Assembly (NCBI RefSeq): GCF_002968285.2
Contig: NZ_CP134400.1
Span: 4,154,001 to 4,218,000 of the forward strand
DNA length: 64,000 nucleotides
Direction: 5' to 3'
DNA from: Mycobacterium sp. ITM-2016-00318
GTDB lineage: Bacteria > Actinomycetota > Actinomycetes > Mycobacteriales > Mycobacteriaceae
The notes under the pieces are model-generated. The model did not search any database and was not told the origin of the DNA. It worked only from the letters and a program-made list of their open reading frames with translations. The position numbers and the translations under genes were made by a program. Shown piece by piece: positions 51,726-59,656 of this stretch (its first letter is position 1; every line of letters begins with the position of its first letter).

Positions 51726-52418
51726 GTGGATGCGAACACGGTCACCCTCGAGCGCGCCCTCAACGAGACCCGCACGGGCGACATCTGGCTGTTCCGCGGC
51801 GACTCGAAGCCTGACCGCGCGATTCAGACCATGACGAACGCGCCGGTGAACCACGTCGGCATGACCGTCGCAGTGGACGACCTGCCGCCCCTGATGTGGC
51901 ATGCCGAACTCGGCGACAAGCTGCAGGACATGTGGACGGGCACCAACCATCGCGGGGTCCAGCTGAACGACGCCAGAGCTGCCGTCGAGCGCTGGATCAA
52001 CAACTACGGGCAGCGGTGCTGGCTGCGTCAGCTGACCCCGTACGCCACCCGCGAGCAGGAAGACCAGGTGCTGCGCGTCATCGCGCGAATGGACGGCACA
52101 CCGTTCCCCAGCACTGCGCGTCTGACCGGTCGGTGGTTCCGCGGGCGGGTGCCGACAGCCAGCGATTGGACAAGGGGAATCCCATTTGTGGACAAGCGAG
52201 TTCGCGAGTCCGCTCGACGCAGACGAGCCGACGAGCGGGTGGCGCTAGAGACCGCATACTGCGCCGAGACCGTCGCCATCACCTACGAGGAATTGGGTCT
52301 GCTGACCACCGAGAAACACACCAGCTGGTTCGACCCCGGCAAGTTCTGGAGCGGCGATTCGCTGCCGCTGAACGAGGGATACCGGTTGGGCGACGAGATC
52401 GCCGTCGTCCTCGGTTAG
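51726..52418 (+). CDS. Permuted NlpC/P60 (YiiX-like) family protein
   Basis: 230-residue protein with the circularly permuted papain-like arrangement: His first (NAPVNHVGMTV at about residues 38-48) and Cys late (ETAYCAETVAITYEELGLL at about 175-193). Such proteins are amidases, peptidases or acyltransferases. RTGDIWLFRG at about 16-25 is the usual lead-in. No signal peptide, so cytosolic or membrane-associated. Starts at GTG. Confidence 0.75.
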   Translation: MDANTVTLERALNETRTGDIWLFRGDSKPDRAIQTMTNAPVNHVGMTVAVDDLPPLMWHAELGDKLQDMWTGTNHRGVQLNDARAAVERWINNYGQRCWLRQLTPYATREQEDQVLRVIARMDGTPFPSTARLTGRWFRGRVPTASDWTRGIPFVDKRVRESARRRRADERVALETAYCAETVAITYEELGLLTTEKHTSWFDPGKFWSGDSLPLNEGYRLGDEIAVVLG

Positions 52419-52440
52419 ACCATGCCAGGAGCCTATGCGA

Positions 52441-52446
52441 TAGCTT
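52441..52446 (+). promoter_or_regulatory. -10 element of leaderless DUF6941-like gene
   Basis: TAGCTT six bases before the ATG at 52453. Confidence 0.45.
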
Positions 52447-52452
52447 CGTGAG

Positions 52453-52857
52453 ATGCGCCTGACGAACGCCTTCTTCGCCAACAACGCCGAAGTGGTCGAC
52501 GACATGCTCAATGTGACCGGCGGGTGCTGGACATCGACGACGGTGGCGGACGGAGCGACGGCGTTCGCGACTCGCTGCGTCATATTCTGCGAGGTCAGCA
52601 GGCAGGACCGCGGTAAGCAGTTCGGATTGCACATCGACGCGGCCGGACCGTCGGGCCAGCAGTGGACGCCTGCGCGGTCGTCCTACTTCACCGTGCCGAG
52701 CCGGATCGCGTTCATGGTGACACCGCCGATCGCACTACCCATCGAACCGAGCGGCGGGTTGCACTCCTACACGGTTCGCCTCGAGGACCACGACGAGCGG
52801 ATCACCCTGCCCCTACACGTTCAGGTAGTGGCGGGCAGCGCCTTTCCCAGTCGCTGA
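52453..52857 (+). CDS. Hypothetical protein, DUF6941-like
   Basis: 134-residue all-beta cytosolic protein starting MRLTNAFFANNAEVVDDMLN, with GGCWTSTTV at about residues 23-31 and a final YTVRLEDHDERITLPLHVQV. The start and the GGCW block resemble the actinobacterial DUF6941 family; function unknown. No catalytic motif seen. Confidence 0.65.
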   Translation: MRLTNAFFANNAEVVDDMLNVTGGCWTSTTVADGATAFATRCVIFCEVSRQDRGKQFGLHIDAAGPSGQQWTPARSSYFTVPSRIAFMVTPPIALPIEPSGGLHSYTVRLEDHDERITLPLHVQVVAGSAFPSR

Positions 52858-52862
52858 ATTGT

Positions 52863-53081
52863 CGCAAACCTCGCTTCGGCCGCCGCAACTACAACCTGAA
52901 GGCCAACCCGCAGTGCGAGTTCGGCGACGACCCGTTCATCGCGACCGAGGTCACCGATGCCGACGAGCACGCCAGCCTCTACGGCTTGGCGGAGAAGGTG
53001 TACGCCGGGTGGAGCGATTACCTCGACAAGACAGCCGCATCCGGCCGACGGATACCCGTCTTCCGCCTCGTCGCCCGTTAG
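52863..53081 (+). pseudogene. C-terminal remnant of a deazaflavin-dependent (DDN/DUF385-type) nitroreductase
   Basis: Frame reading RKPRFGRRNYNLKANPQCEF, then FIATEVTDADEHASLYGLAEK and a C-terminal YLDKTAASGRRIPVFRL before a TAG stop. The NLKANPQ block, the AEKVYAGWSDY block and the RRIPVFRL end are typical of F420-dependent DDN proteins. The N-terminal half and any start codon are missing; the frame is entered from inside the preceding hypothetical gene. Decayed fragment. Confidence 0.7.
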
Positions 53082-53087
53082 CGCCGG

Positions 53088-54161
53088 TTACAGCCGCGCG
53101 AAGCAGGGATCGGTGTCTTCCTTCGGAATCGACGCGTCCTGACTGGAGAACTTGCCGACGACTCCGGTATCGGTCACCTCGACGCTGTCGGCGTGGATTC
53201 CGAGTGGATAGTTGTCGTTGAGTTTCTTGGTCAGGTCATTGAGAGCCGACTGCACACCGTCTTTCGGCAGCGGACCGGTGACGTCGAGGACCTCGAGGTT
53301 GAGATCGCCATCGGTGACGACGGGTTTCGCGGTGACGCTGTTATCGCCGGCATCCACCACGATCGTGCCCGCGGCGGGATCTGTGCGAACACCGGTGATC
53401 AGGCTTCCGACGGCAGGCAGGTTGGCTGCCAGCGTCTCCTTGATGCCCGCGGACTTCCAGTCAAGTGTCGCGGTCAGCGATCCGATGGTGCCCTTGGAGT
53501 CGCCGGTTTCGCGCAGCCGCACGTCGGAGACGGTCACGTCGGCCGTCATCCCGTCGGCTTCCTGCACATTTCGCCCCGCGGTGGTGACGGAGATGTTGGT
53601 GTAGTGGCCGGTGATGTGCTGCCACAGGAACGGCGGATTGACGCCGTACGAGATCGTTACGCCATCTTGCACAACGCATTCCGCCACGTCTACGAGCACG
53701 GCGTCTGCGCGGTGGCGCGCGTAGAGCTCGGCACCGGCCAGACCGCCGGCGATGAGGGCGACGACGATGACGGCGATCAGGATGATCGACTGCTTGTTGA
53801 GGAATCCGCTGCCGCGGCGCTTCTTGGCGACCGGGACTTTCGCGTCGGTGCGCGGTGACGGCATCGGTGGAGGCGGCGGCGGTGGTGGCGCCGCACCAGG
53901 GGGTGGCGCCGCGCCTGGGCGTGGTGCGGGCGGGATCCCACCGGGCGGCGGGGGCGGTGGCGGCGGCGCGCCGCGGGGCGGTGGTGGCGGCCGTAGCTTT
54001 TCTGTCGGCGCCGCGTCGGGCGGCTGCCTGCGGGCCCGGATCTGTTCGGTCGGGGGTTCCGGCGGTCGCGGCGGGCGCTGAATCCGACGCGTTGCCGGGT
54101 CCTGACGGGGGTCTCCCCTGCCCTGCCGACCGGGCTGCCCTGGCGGTTGCGGCGGCGGCAT
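53088..54161 (-). CDS. DUF2993 (LmeA-like) membrane-anchored protein
   Basis: 357-residue protein. A long Pro/Arg/Ala-rich cytosolic N-terminus (about 1-115, with runs of 7-9 prolines), a single membrane helix at about 125-146, then a DUF2993 domain (about 155-357). One loop reads GHYTNISVTTAGRNVQEADGMTADV. The only Cys residues are in AECVVQDG and DPCFARL and may pair. DUF2993 includes LmeA, involved in lipomannan elongation or maintenance in mycobacteria. ATG 54161 is used; GTG 54167 also possible. Confidence 0.82.
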   Translation of the reverse strand: MPPPQPPGQPGRQGRGDPRQDPATRRIQRPPRPPEPPTEQIRARRQPPDAAPTEKLRPPPPPRGAPPPPPPPPGGIPPAPRPGAAPPPGAAPPPPPPPPMPSPRTDAKVPVAKKRRGSGFLNKQSIILIAVIVVALIAGGLAGAELYARHRADAVLVDVAECVVQDGVTISYGVNPPFLWQHITGHYTNISVTTAGRNVQEADGMTADVTVSDVRLRETGDSKGTIGSLTATLDWKSAGIKETLAANLPAVGSLITGVRTDPAAGTIVVDAGDNSVTAKPVVTDGDLNLEVLDVTGPLPKDGVQSALNDLTKKLNDNYPLGIHADSVEVTDTGVVGKFSSQDASIPKEDTDPCFARL

Positions 54162-54167
54162 GGTCAC

Positions 54168-54460
54168 CCGCGCGATTCTGCCTCATCGGGCTGATTAGCT
54201 CCCGGTAATCGAATTCGCCGCCCACTTGTACTGCATTACTGGCGCTGCTGACCGAAGATGACCGGCGATCCGGTGGTCGACCTGAGACTGGCCGAGCAAC
54301 CTGAGGCCGATGCCGCGCCATCTCCACGACCCTGCCGACGTGGATGCTCCGCACAGCCTGTACGTCGCAAGGACGAGATAAATGTGAAACGCATCGATCG
54401 GGAATGGGGACTGAGAGCCGACACGCCGCTGAGCAGCCAATGAGAGCTGTGGCCCGGCGC
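54168..54460. other. Intergenic stretch without recognised features
   Basis: Between the DUF2993 gene and the HNH gene. Frames here lack family motifs and no strong hairpin or repeat is seen. Confidence 0.5.
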
Positions 54461-54466
54461 TAACCT
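54461..54466 (+). promoter_or_regulatory. -10 element of leaderless HNH gene
   Basis: TAACCT six bases before the GTG at 54473; no ribosome site. Confidence 0.5.
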
Positions 54467-54472
54467 CATTCG

Positions 54473-54826
54473 GTGCCGACCCGAAGGCCCACTCGCGCAA
54501 CCAGGTACGCTCGTCGTCGCAGGCAGCGCATCGCCGCGAAGATCCACGATCTCACCGATTCGCAGTGGGACGCATTGAAAGTGGCGTGGGGCGGCTGTGC
54601 ATACTGCGGAGCGGCCGGCACCCCGTTGCAGAAGGATTGCGTGTTGGCCATCTCCCGCGGCGGCCGTTACGAACTGGCGAATGTGGTGCCGTGCTGCCGA
54701 TCGTGCAATACAAGCAAGTGCAACAGCGAAGTGACGAACTGGATGCGACGCAAGAAGCTCGACGAGGGACGTTTTCTAGTGCGGCAGGCCGAAATAAACA
54801 GGACGTTGGCGGCCGAAGCCGGCTGA
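54473..54826 (+). CDS. HNH endonuclease-like protein
   Basis: 117-residue basic protein. A zinc-binding pair of CxxC motifs (CAYC at about residues 42-45, CRSC at about 75-78) frames an HNH core, KDCVLAISRGGRYELANVV. The catalytic His expected after Asp is Cys here (KDC), while the Asn (LANVV) is kept. Very Arg-rich N-terminus (1-22). It may be a variant nuclease or a DNA-binding relic. Starts at GTG behind a -10 element. Confidence 0.78.
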   Translation: MPTRRPTRATRYARRRRQRIAAKIHDLTDSQWDALKVAWGGCAYCGAAGTPLQKDCVLAISRGGRYELANVVPCCRSCNTSKCNSEVTNWMRRKKLDEGRFLVRQAEINRTLAAEAG

Positions 54827-54946
54827 GTGCTCGCAGTGTCAGGCGGGGCAGGGGCATGCGTCCACAACGCGTCACCGATTGATGACACGTCACGGACGGC
54901 ACTCAGGTGTGTCCCGCATGTGACCTCGCCGCGACCATGACCGGAC

Positions 54947-55195
54947 ATGCTGACCGGTATGCCGACGCTCGAATTGATCTGTCTGCTCGTCGTATCGATG
55001 TCAGTGGCCTATTACCTGGGCCGCCGCAGCGCCAGATCCGCTCCGGGGTGGTACGGGCGTCGTCGGTCGCGGCTCACCAGGCAGGCGATCGGCTTGATGG
55101 CGCTTGGAGCGGAAACCAAGGTCAGACGGTCGCTGCGGCGGCGGTTCGCGGTCACACCGTCCCGCGCGCAGCCCATGCGGTTGCGGTCACGGTGA
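54947..55195 (+). CDS. Small membrane protein (putative)
   Basis: 82-residue frame. MPTLELICLLVVSMSVAYYLG is a membrane helix preceded by four residues, followed by a strongly basic segment (GRRSARSAPGWYGRRRSRL) and a second short hydrophobic stretch. The layout resembles other small mycobacterial membrane proteins, but the 3' end overlaps the convergent methyltransferase gene by 44 bp and no ribosome site is clear. ATG 54959 is an alternative start. Confidence 0.45.
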   Translation: MLTGMPTLELICLLVVSMSVAYYLGRRSARSAPGWYGRRRSRLTRQAIGLMALGAETKVRRSLRRRFAVTPSRAQPMRLRSR

Positions 55196-55898
55196 AGGGG
55201 CCGGCGCCCAATCGTTCGCGAGCCACTGATTCGACGCGAGCCCGACCGTTGGCATCGAGGCGCTTGACGTAGTCGCCGGCAGGTCCGACACCGTATGTGT
55301 ACGGCTCCCACCACTCCTCGAACGTCGGATGAACGACATCCACCGCAATCGCGTTCTCGTGCACATCGGACAGGCCGGCTTCGCGAAACAGTTCGGTCAA
55401 GTGCCCCTTGTGCGCACCGGAAAGCAGCGCTTCGTCTTCTGCATCCGGGTCGATCGCGTGTACCGCATCCCAGAAGGGCGCCAGCGCGCCGGTCGGCCCG
55501 TCCCATACACATGCCGCAACGACACCGGCACTCCGGGTCACACGCGCCATCTGTCTGAGCCCGGCGACGGGATCCGCCATGAAGTGCACGACCAATTGCG
55601 CCAGCGCAGCATCGAAAGAGTTTGCCCCGTAGGGCAATTCCTCTACGGTGCCCTGCAGTGCCTCGATGGCCGGGAAGCGTTCATGGATCGCCTCCACGAA
55701 CGGCGGCGAAGGATCGATCGCCGCGACGCGGGATCCGATCGAGAGCAAGTGCGCCGTCAGCGCCCCAGGCCCACAGCCCACGTCGAGCACGGTGTCGCCC
55801 GCGCCGATTCCGGCGAAAGTCGCGAAGACCTCCGCAAGAGGCTCGGCGTACCGGCCCATGAAGCGGGAGTAGGCCTCCGGCGAGACGGCGAAGCTCAC
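55152..55898 (-). CDS. Class I SAM-dependent methyltransferase
   Basis: 248-residue methyltransferase with an N-terminal SPEAYSRFMGRYAEPLAEVF, motif I VLDVGCGPGALTAHLLSIG at about residues 38-56, an acidic VAAIDPS, and ELPYGANSFDAALAQLVVHFM as motif II. It is a type-11/UbiE-like fold; substrate unknown. Starts at GTG with a TAGCCT -10 six bases upstream. Confidence 0.82.
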   Translation of the reverse strand: MSFAVSPEAYSRFMGRYAEPLAEVFATFAGIGAGDTVLDVGCGPGALTAHLLSIGSRVAAIDPSPPFVEAIHERFPAIEALQGTVEELPYGANSFDAALAQLVVHFMADPVAGLRQMARVTRSAGVVAACVWDGPTGALAPFWDAVHAIDPDAEDEALLSGAHKGHLTELFREAGLSDVHENAIAVDVVHPTFEEWWEPYTYGVGPAGDYVKRLDANGRARVESVARERLGAGPFTVTATAWAARGTV

Positions 55899-55904
55899 CA
55901 GAAA

Positions 55905-55910
55905 AGGCTA
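55905..55910 (-). promoter_or_regulatory. -10 element of leaderless methyltransferase gene
   Basis: TAGCCT on the minus strand, six bases before the GTG at 55896-55898. Confidence 0.5.
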
Positions 55911-55978
55911 CGCCGCGTTCCCCGCTCGATCTGCAGTTCTGCGGTCGATGCGGGACTCGGGTCGCCGGCATGGCGGGC

Positions 55979-56202
55979 CTATGGGGATAGTTGTTCGCGA
56001 ACAGCTTCCCGATCGATCAGCGACCAGACCTCGATGATCCGACGGTCCTCAAATCTATAGAAAACGTGTCCCATGAACGAGATTGGTTCACCTGTCGGCT
56101 CAAAGCCCAGAAAGGTGTGCTGCGGCGTGCACTCGAAGGCGAGCCTGCAGGCATCCGTTTGGCGTAGTCGCGGTAGAGCCCGAGCAAATCGCCGTCGTCC
56201 AT
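55979..56202 (-). pseudogene. Frameshifted remnant of a SnoaL-like/NTF2-fold gene
   Basis: Begins MDDGDLLGLYRDYAKR in the frame coupled to the VOC gene stop (TGATG). A shifted frame then encodes the end of a SnoaL-like ester-cyclase: TPQHTFLGFEPTGEPISF, then FYRFEDRRIIEVWSLIDR and a TAG stop at 55979-55981. The central part of the fold is missing. The FLG-PTG, F-I-DRRI-EVWS pattern is diagnostic of SnoaL-like proteins. Confidence 0.65.
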
Positions 56203-56633
56203 CAGTCGAGACAGAACTCGTTGCCCTCGACGTCCTGCATCACGATGCAGGACTCCTCGCCGTCGGCAGCAGGCAGCAGTCGCACGCGGGTCGCACCGAG
56301 TTCGAGAAGGCGTGCGCATTCATCTTCGAGTGCGGTGAGACGATCGGCGCCCGTCAGCCCGGTGCCGACCCTGACGTCGAGATGCACCCGGTTCTTGACG
56401 GTTTTTCCTTCAGGGACTCGCTGGAAGTACAGCCGCGGCCCGAGACCTGCAGGGTCGACGCAGGCGTACGCGGAGCCCTGTTTTTCGGCGGGCAGCGCTT
56501 GGTCGAAGTCGTTCCAGTCCGCGAACCCTTCGGGCGGAGGGGGGACGACGTAGCCCAGCACGTCGCACCAGAAGCGAGCCACGCGTTCGGGTACTGCGCA
56601 ATCGAACGTCACCTGGAACTGCCGCGCCGCCAC
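56202..56633 (-). CDS. VOC-superfamily (glyoxalase-like) protein
   Basis: 143-residue glyoxalase-fold protein with an N-terminal FQVTFDCAVPERVARFWCDVLGY, a middle KTVKNRVHLDVRVG and a C-terminal VMQDVEGNEFCLD, the two-module pattern of actinobacterial VOC proteins (Glyoxalase_6 type). Metal ligands His and Glu are plausible in HLDV and NEFC. GTG 56633 is chosen because GGAGA lies just upstream. Substrate unknown. Confidence 0.8.
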   Translation of the reverse strand: MAARQFQVTFDCAVPERVARFWCDVLGYVVPPPPEGFADWNDFDQALPAEKQGSAYACVDPAGLGPRLYFQRVPEGKTVKNRVHLDVRVGTGLTGADRLTALEDECARLLELGATRVRLLPAADGEESCIVMQDVEGNEFCLD

Positions 56634-56773
56634 CACTTCTCCACCATAGCGGCGCAGGTTGGCTGGACGCCGACATCGAGTCTGTGGTGAGGGCATGATG
56701 TCGCGAGAATTCGCGCCCTCACCGCAGAATCAACGGATCCGATGCGCCGCTGCACGGCCCGCGCCCGAGCGGC

Positions 56774-56825
56774 CCTAGACGATGAAGCGGAATTCGGCGA
56801 CGTCGCCGTCGGCCATCACGTAGTC
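56774..56825 (-). repeat. Echo A of the ychF 3' end
   Basis: These 52 bp match the end of ychF (60244-60295) at 47 of 52 positions, including the stop codon, and would encode [20 protein letters not shown]. Similarity ends abruptly after GTAGTC. No upstream ychF sequence is present, so this is a detached copy of the gene end. Confidence 0.8.
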
Positions 56826-56836
56826 AGACGAACGAA

Positions 56837-57232
56837 TCAGGAACTGTGGATGGCAATCGCCGAGATGCGGCGGCCGAGTGGCCCGTCGGTGATGATGTAG
56901 GTGATTGTCGGCCGGCCGATCTCACTGCCATCAGTCCGCCGACGCGAGAAAGTCCCCTCATAGACAGCGAACGTGGGATTCAGGACTCGTACGTCGGAAT
57001 CGAGAATCTCGCTGCGGTCATATGCCGCCGCACGCAAGCCATCGATCTGTTGCTGTATCGCTGTGACAACCTGATCTTGGGTGATCAGCCCGGAGTATCC
57101 CGCGTCAGTACTAAGCATTAGCGGAACCCCGTAGAATTCGACGAGCGATTCCGTTTCTCTTTCGCTCCGGCCGCACGCCGCGAACGAGTCAAGGTACTCC
57201 TCGAACCACTGGCTCAGGCTCCGAGGCTGCAT
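56837..57232 (-). CDS. DUF6841/SnoaL-like NTF2-fold protein
   Basis: 131-residue cytosolic protein starting MQPRSLSQWFEEYLDSF, with FYGVPLMLSTDAGYSGL at about residues 32-48 and a final YIITDGPLGRRISAIAIHSS. It has the helix-then-curved-sheet pattern of NTF2-like proteins, and the WFEEYLD/YGVP blocks resemble DUF6841. No function can be assigned. ATG 57232 is chosen; it is immediately followed by echo A of the ychF end (11 bp away). Confidence 0.68.
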   Translation of the reverse strand: MQPRSLSQWFEEYLDSFAACGRSERETESLVEFYGVPLMLSTDAGYSGLITQDQVVTAIQQQIDGLRAAAYDRSEILDSDVRVLNPTFAVYEGTFSRRRTDGSEIGRPTITYIITDGPLGRRISAIAIHSS

Positions 57233-57425
57233 GGCGTTAAGTATGCAACCTGGTGGGGTCGACTGTGCATCCACAGTTCGCGGCCTAGCGAGCTGCTTGC
57301 TGACGTGGAAGACGTCGCTCTAAACCGGCGCTCGTCTCCCGACGCAAGATACGTGCAGTAGCCGTTGGTCAATTCCTTGGCAACTTGGAAGTCCACCGTC
57401 GGCAAGTCGCTACTTCTTCGGCTGC

Positions 57426-57450
57426 CCTAGACGTTGACCCGGAACTCGAC
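57426..57450 (-). repeat. Echo B of the ychF 3' end
   Basis: 25 bp matching the ychF end (60244-60268) at 22 positions; it encodes VEFRVNV-stop against VEFRFNV-stop in ychF. The surrounding 57233-57480 has no intact gene. Confidence 0.6.
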
Positions 57451-57483
57451 ACCAAGGCGGTCCGCCTCGACTGACTATTTGGA

Positions 57484-57500
57484 ATACCCCCCTGGGGTAT
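57484..57500. promoter_or_regulatory. CsoR/RcnR-type operator upstream of DHA2 transporter
   Basis: ATACCCC-CCT-GGGGTAT, a perfect 7-bp dyad with G/C tracts flanked by AT, the form of DNA bound by CsoR/RcnR/FrmR/CstR (DUF156) repressors. It overlaps TATACC (57498-57503), usable as a -10, about 100 bp upstream of the transporter ATG. No DUF156 gene is in the window. Confidence 0.62.
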
Positions 57501-57603
57501 ACCGTTGTCACCCGTGCCTGCCGCTGCGGCGTCATGCCTGGCGGGCACGACCACGTGGGGCCCAGCGCCCGGCTCCATGCCGTACGCGGAGAAGGAGAAG
57601 AAG

Positions 57604-59049
57604 ATGAATGCGTCGACGAAGGCCCGAGCCGGGCTCGTGGCCCTGCTGGCGATCGCGACCGCGCAGTTGATGCTCGTGCTCGACGACTCGATCGTCAACA
57701 TCGCCCTGCCGAGCATCCAGGCTGATCTGAATGTGGAGCCGGTGCACCTGCCGTGGGTTGTCAATGCCTACATCCTCGCTTTCGGCGCGCTGCTGCTGCT
57801 CGGCGGACGGACCGGTGACCTGTGGGGTCGCAAGCGCACACTGCAGGTCGGCATCGCCGTCTTCATCCTCGCCTCGCTCGTCGGCGGGCTCGGGCAGAGC
57901 ACCGCGATGCTAATCGTCGCCCGCGCCATGCAAGGAGTCGGGGCGGCAATGGCCGCACCGAACGCGCTGGCGCTCATCGCGACGACGTTCGACAGCCGGA
58001 AGATGCGCGACGCCGCCCTGTCGCTCTACGGCGCGATGTCCGGCATTGGCATCGTCATCGGACTGGTGCTTGGCGGCGTGCTCACCGACCTGCTCGACTG
58101 GCGATGGGTCTTCTTCATCAACGTCCCCATCGGCCTGCTCGTGCTGGCGGGCAGCCGCACACTGGTCGCCGCCGAGCGCCACACCGGCCGACTGGGGACC
58201 TTCGGTGCTGTTCTCGGCACCGGCGGCATGGTCGCGCTCGTCTACGCGATCACCCGATTCGGCGAGCAGGGCTTCGCCGACCCCATCGCCTACACCCTGA
58301 TCGCCGCGGCCGCCGCACTGCTCGTCGTGTTCGTCCTCACCCAGCGCACAAGCCGGAGCGCCTTGGTGCCGCTGAGCCTGTTCGCCGACCGCAACCGGGC
58401 GGGCGCGTATCTGACCATGCTGGGGCTCGCGATCGGGCCGATGGGCACCTTCTACGTCATCACTCTCTACCTCCAGCAGGTTAGGGAGTACAGCCCGCTG
58501 GCCACCGGCCTGTCCTGGCTGCCCTTCGCCGCGGGCATCATCCTGGGTGCTGGCATCGCGCCGAAGCTGCTGCTGACAGTCGCGCCCCGCTGGATCGCCG
58601 CCCTCGGCGCGATCCTCGGCGCGGCCGGCGCGTTCTGGTTCTCCAGGATCACCGTCGACACGGGCTACTGGACCGGCCTCGCCCCTGCGATGCTCGTCAT
58701 CGCCCTCGGCTTCGGGCTCGGCGTCATCGCGCTCACCCAGGCCGCGGTCTACCGGGTCGACCCGGACAAGGCAGGCATCGCCTCGGCGCTGCTCAACTCC
58801 GCCCAGCAGATCGGCGTCGCGCTCGGTCTGGCAGTGCTCGCCGGGGTTGCGGCCGCTGTAACGGCAGGAAGCGCGAGCCCGGCACCGCAGGCGCTCGTGG
58901 ACGGCTACAGCACCGCGCTGGTGGTAGGCACCGGGATCCTGCTCGCGGCGGCGGTCCTGGCGCTGCTCACCCTCAGCGGGCGCGTGAACGCCGAAGAGCT
59001 GGCCGCAAACGCGCCGGGACTCAACGAAAGCAGGGACGTCCAGTCCTGA
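57604..59049 (+). CDS. DHA2-family (EmrB/QacA) MFS drug transporter
   Basis: 481-residue 14-helix major facilitator. Motif D1, LDDSIVNIALPSIQADL at about residues 24-40, motif A, GGRTGDLWGRKRTL at about 63-76, and the motif C-like GIGIVIGLVLGGVLTD at about 150-165 define the DHA2 drug:H+ antiporters. ATG 57604 has an AAGGAGAAGAAG ribosome site; the frame start at 57505 lies within the operator region. Followed by an AhpD-like gene and preceded by a CsoR/RcnR-type operator, so expression probably responds to metal, aldehyde or persulphide stress. Confidence 0.85.
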   Translation: MNASTKARAGLVALLAIATAQLMLVLDDSIVNIALPSIQADLNVEPVHLPWVVNAYILAFGALLLLGGRTGDLWGRKRTLQVGIAVFILASLVGGLGQSTAMLIVARAMQGVGAAMAAPNALALIATTFDSRKMRDAALSLYGAMSGIGIVIGLVLGGVLTDLLDWRWVFFINVPIGLLVLAGSRTLVAAERHTGRLGTFGAVLGTGGMVALVYAITRFGEQGFADPIAYTLIAAAAALLVVFVLTQRTSRSALVPLSLFADRNRAGAYLTMLGLAIGPMGTFYVITLYLQQVREYSPLATGLSWLPFAAGIILGAGIAPKLLLTVAPRWIAALGAILGAAGAFWFSRITVDTGYWTGLAPAMLVIALGFGLGVIALTQAAVYRVDPDKAGIASALLNSAQQIGVALGLAVLAGVAAAVTAGSASPAPQALVDGYSTALVVGTGILLAAAVLALLTLSGRVNAEELAANAPGLNESRDVQS

Positions 59050-59208
59050 TCAGCAACGGGGAGACGCACATCGACCACCCATGCTGGAACGAGGACCGCG
59101 GCCCGCCCCGGCCTGCCCACCGCCTTCCGTAGACCGGGGCACGACCAGAAAGCGCTGCCTCATCCTGCGCCGCCTGAGCAGCAACAACGGACGACCAAAG
59201 GATCAGCA

Positions 59209-59538
59209 ATGCACCTGCGCAACGACGAAGCAAAGTTCATGGCCGACATCAAGGACGCCGCACCCGAGATGGTCTCGGCGTTCTTCGGATTCGACAAGGC
59301 CGTGTTCAACAAGAACACCGGCAACCTCGATCTGGCCACCAGGGAGCTGATCGCAGTCGGCGTCGCAGTGACCACGCAGTGCCCGTTCTGCATCGAGGAC
59401 CACGCCAAGCGCGCCGTCAAAGCCGGCGCTTCCAAGGCCGATGTCGCCGAAGCAGTCATGGTTGCCGCCGCCCTGCGCGCCGGTGGCGGCGTCACCCACG
59501 GTTGGAAGGCCATGAAGAGCATCGCCGAAGACCAGTAG
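59209..59538 (+). CDS. Carboxymuconolactone decarboxylase/AhpD-like protein
   Basis: 109-residue all-helical CMD-fold protein. CPFCIEDHAKRA at about residues 58-69 supplies the CxxC...H redox motif of AhpD-like proteins, so a thiol-peroxidase or disulphide role is more likely than decarboxylation. Ribosome site AAGGATC upstream of ATG. It lies 159 bp after the DHA2 pump on the same strand, probably one transcription unit under the same operator. Confidence 0.83.
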   Translation: MHLRNDEAKFMADIKDAAPEMVSAFFGFDKAVFNKNTGNLDLATRELIAVGVAVTTQCPFCIEDHAKRAVKAGASKADVAEAVMVAAALRAGGGVTHGWKAMKSIAEDQ

Positions 59539-59656
59539 TCCGCCTCTGCTCGTAAAAGGGGGAAGTGAGGCTCGGAACATCAGGACAGCGATTCGACCGG
59601 GACGTCTCGGTCGAAGGTCACTCACTCGATTCCGAATTCACCCCGCGACATGACCG

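Noticed and set aside
57233..57425. Frames starting MPTVDFQVAKELTNGYCTY as a gene
   Set aside because: No family motif, they end in the neighbouring gene's antisense, and the region looks like decayed DNA around a ychF echo.
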